The notes beneath the pieces were generated by a model. It worked only from the letters and a program-made list of their open reading frames with translations. It was not told the DNA's origin and did not search any database. The translations under genes and the position numbers were made by a program. From contig NZ_QLYY01000019.1 in assembly GCF_003350295.1 (NCBI RefSeq), positions 62,001 to 126,000 on the forward strand: a DNA stretch of 64,000 bases, read 5' to 3'. Within the stretch, counting starts at the first letter, position 1. Every line of letters begins with the position of its first letter. This document shows, in pieces, positions 62,037 to 64,000 of the stretch. This stretch comes from Vibrio tetraodonis. Its GTDB lineage: Bacteria; Pseudomonadota; Gammaproteobacteria; Enterobacterales; Vibrionaceae.

Positions 62037-63764
62037 ATGTCGTTTTCAGTGACGCTGGAGAACGGCCATAACCTGCGAGTAAGAGACATTAACTTGCATG
62101 CACAAGTAGACACAAACGAGGTAACCTTCGTTTACCAAGGGCTGAGCAATGATCCCTGCAGTAGTAGCTACGTTTTGGCGATCACTGAATTTGTGTTTGA
62201 TCACAATGCCGTCTTGCTTGGTGACGAGTTTCAAATGTCTAGCCAAACAACTGGAACTGTCGATAATCCTGAAGATGTAGGGACACATTCAGATCAATCT
62301 AGTCCTTATCAATTCTATTCCGCTTCGTCACCCAAACGTTATTACAACTATTTACTGGTAGAAGAGGCGACTTGTTATACCTTGTTTGGCTTCACTTCTT
62401 GTTATCGCTTTGCTGGCTATTTTGAATTAGTCGAAGTAGAGCAGCATCAATGGATTAAAATTTGTATCGACGCTGAAGAAACGTGTCCGCAAGATTGGTC
62501 ATCCAATCAATTAGAATCTATCGCGATTTTAAAAGGAGATTCTTTGGCTGAGCTCTTTGCGGAGTACACACATCTTGTTTCTTGCCACCATAGCGAGAAA
62601 AAAGGGGTGAAGAAAGACGCTCCTTTAGTTTGCTGCTATCCACCTGATGTCTCAGAGAGCTTTGTAAAGGATAACCTTAGTCAAATTGAAGATGGCTTTG
62701 AAAGCCTCGACTATGTGATGATCGATGAGGGTTATCAAGCTTGTATAGGAGACTGGCTTATTCCATCTGATCAATTTCCTTCTGGGATAAAATCCTTGTC
62801 CAAGGAAATTAAGCGCTGTGGGAAAAAACCTGCACTCTGGCTTGCGCCGTTTGTTGTTCACGAAGAGTCAGAGGTTTTTCGTCATCATAGTGATGACTGG
62901 TTGGTCACTCACTCGGACGGCTCTTTACTCCGAGTAGAGGATATCGCTTATGAAGGAGGGCGATCTAAATCCGGTTACATACTAGATACGACTAACCCAG
63001 ATGTTCAAGAGCATCTCAGTCACATATTGGTTACTATGCGAAAAGAGTGGGGTATCCAGCTGTTTAAGTTGGATGCCTTATTTTGGGGCTCGGTAAGAGG
63101 TTGTCGTCAGCAGGATGGGATCACAGGAGTGGAAGCTTATCGATTAGGAATGGAAGCCATCAATGATGGAGTTGGCAACGCTCTGATTTTAGGCTGTAAT
63201 GCACCTCTGTGGCCATCGCTGGGAATGGTTGATGCAATGCGAGTCTCTAGTTTCCGAGACTCCGATAATAAGTGCTTTATCGAGGATGCTCGTGAAGCTT
63301 TTTTTCGCAGTTGGCAACATAGAAGGCTTTGGCAGATAGCACCAGGTTACGCCACTTTAATTCCTTTGCCAAATGCCCCATTTGAACAGACACATGTTGA
63401 ATTTCATCGCAATGCACTGCTCGCGTGTGGAGGCGTGTTAATGTCCGGCGATCCACTGACCCAACTGAATCATTTTGCGAAAAGTACTTTGTCTCGTCTT
63501 TTTGTACGTCATAAACACAACCAAAATTCCGCTCGATTTTCTTCGTTGTCTCTCGATCATGCCTATTTAAGGATGAATGATAGAAATGATTTACATTGTC
63601 TGTTTAACTTCCAAGCCTGTAAGCAGACAATGTGTTTGACGTCGACTAGGCCGGTAGATTGGCATGATTACTGGAGCGGCAAGAAGCTTAATGTACAACG
63701 CACTGATGTGTTTGAGGTCGAAGTAAAGGCTCTGTCGAGCAAAGCTATTTTAACCAAACGATAA
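62037..63764 (+). CDS. Alpha-galactosidase, glycoside hydrolase family 36
   Basis: This 575-residue enzyme is predicted to release terminal alpha-galactose from melibiose or raffinose-type sugars. The catalytic barrel starts near 200: YVMIDEGYQACIGDW (226-240), KPALWLAPFVVHEES (264-278), and the nucleophile Asp346 in LFKLDALFWG. A candidate acid/base Asp lies in FRDSDNKC (Asp408 or Asp410). The N-terminal 195 residues are a beta-sandwich as in GH36. No signal peptide is visible, so it is probably cytosolic. The start has AAGGGAAA upstream. No sugar transporter or regulator is adjacent. It lies 74 bases before ruvC. Confidence 0.87.
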   Translation: MSFSVTLENGHNLRVRDINLHAQVDTNEVTFVYQGLSNDPCSSSYVLAITEFVFDHNAVLLGDEFQMSSQTTGTVDNPEDVGTHSDQSSPYQFYSASSPKRYYNYLLVEEATCYTLFGFTSCYRFAGYFELVEVEQHQWIKICIDAEETCPQDWSSNQLESIAILKGDSLAELFAEYTHLVSCHHSEKKGVKKDAPLVCCYPPDVSESFVKDNLSQIEDGFESLDYVMIDEGYQACIGDWLIPSDQFPSGIKSLSKEIKRCGKKPALWLAPFVVHEESEVFRHHSDDWLVTHSDGSLLRVEDIAYEGGRSKSGYILDTTNPDVQEHLSHILVTMRKEWGIQLFKLDALFWGSVRGCRQQDGITGVEAYRLGMEAINDGVGNALILGCNAPLWPSLGMVDAMRVSSFRDSDNKCFIEDAREAFFRSWQHRRLWQIAPGYATLIPLPNAPFEQTHVEFHRNALLACGGVLMSGDPLTQLNHFAKSTLSRLFVRHKHNQNSARFSSLSLDHAYLRMNDRNDLHCLFNFQACKQTMCLTSTRPVDWHDYWSGKKLNVQRTDVFEVEVKALSSKAILTKR

Positions 63765-63838
63765 AGGTGAAGCCTCGCTAATATGGTTGTGCTGGGCTAC
63801 TATACCGAGTGTTTTAACCAATAGGTCTCATTGATATT

Positions 63839-64000
63839 ATGTCAATCATCTTGGGTATCGACCCAGGCTCTCGTATCACAGGTTATGGTGTGATTCGTCA
63901 AGTAGGGCGTCATCTGCATTATTTGGGTAGTGGTTGTATTCGAACTTCAGAAAAAGACTTACCTGGACGCCTTAAACAAATTTATGCCGGTGTGACCGAA
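63839..64000 (+). CDS. ruvC: Crossover junction endodeoxyribonuclease RuvC (5' part)
   Basis: The first 54 codons are in the window: [20 protein letters not shown], with the catalytic Asp7 in GIDPG, then [20 protein letters not shown]. RuvC resolves Holliday junctions together with RuvAB. The gene runs off the right edge; the remaining two thirds, with the other three acidic residues, is not seen. yebC, the common upstream neighbour, is missing here, and the alpha-galactosidase gene takes that place. Confidence 0.95.
   Translation, partial: MSIILGIDPGSRITGYGVIRQVGRHLHYLGSGCIRTSEKDLPGRLKQIYAGVTE

Overview
The window is a moderately AT-rich stretch of a gammaproteobacterial chromosome. Gene content and order point to Vibrionaceae, most likely the large chromosome of a Vibrio species. 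The marks are a monomeric NADP isocitrate dehydrogenase, a Vibrio-type periplasmic alkaline phosphatase, tfoY behind a cyclic-di-GMP-I riboswitch, purR-torD/torR-elyC-cmoM-mukFEB, glgC-glgA, and FocA. No rRNA, tRNA, CRISPR array, prophage or insertion sequence was seen. Almost all genes are intact; only the first gene and the last (ruvC) are cut by the window edges.

Layout. 1-9.9 kb: small detoxification-type genes (VOC, ABM, RHH), alkaline phosphatase, ChaN lipoprotein, rlmA, yeaD, gapA, msrB and yeaC. 9.9-18 kb: ychJ, lpxH, ppiB, cysS, tdk, infA, bpt-aat, a glycine-zipper protein, aroA and yciN. 18-24 kb: topA, then the glycogen genes glgC-glgA. 24-28.4 kb: an AT-rich, accessory-looking stretch with an alpha/beta hydrolase, a LysR regulator, a DUF1826 gene behind a probable Zur box, and an EEP-fold phosphatase that resembles inositol 5-phosphatases. 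28.4-33.4 kb: a DUF2007 protein, a TVP38 protein, tfoY with its riboswitch, purR, and divergent torD/torR. 33.4-41.7 kb: elyC and the cmoM-mukF-mukE-mukB condensin operon. 41.7-45 kb: a three-gene envelope operon (lipoprotein aspartic-protease-like protein, inactive transglutaminase with membrane domain, RimK-like ATP-grasp ligase). 45-50 kb: cmoA/cmoB, a DUF72 protein and aspS. 50-57 kb: rluE, icd, cspD and clpS-clpA. 57-64 kb: an NAD-binding epimerase-like protein, two orphan solute-binding proteins, focA, fetB, a GH36 alpha-galactosidase, and the start of ruvC.

Functional links. bpt and aat tag proteins with N-terminal Leu/Phe and ClpS-ClpA recognise them, so the whole bacterial N-degron route is here. 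cmoA, cmoB and cmoM are three successive enzymes of tRNA wobble U34 modification. The items most worth a second look are the 5-phosphatase-like EEP protein, two perfect DnaA boxes arranged as an inverted pair between focA and fetB, the Zur-box/DUF1826 unit, the ligase-transglutaminase-protease operon, and the tfoY riboswitch. All assignments come from reading motifs and recalled family features; no database search was run.
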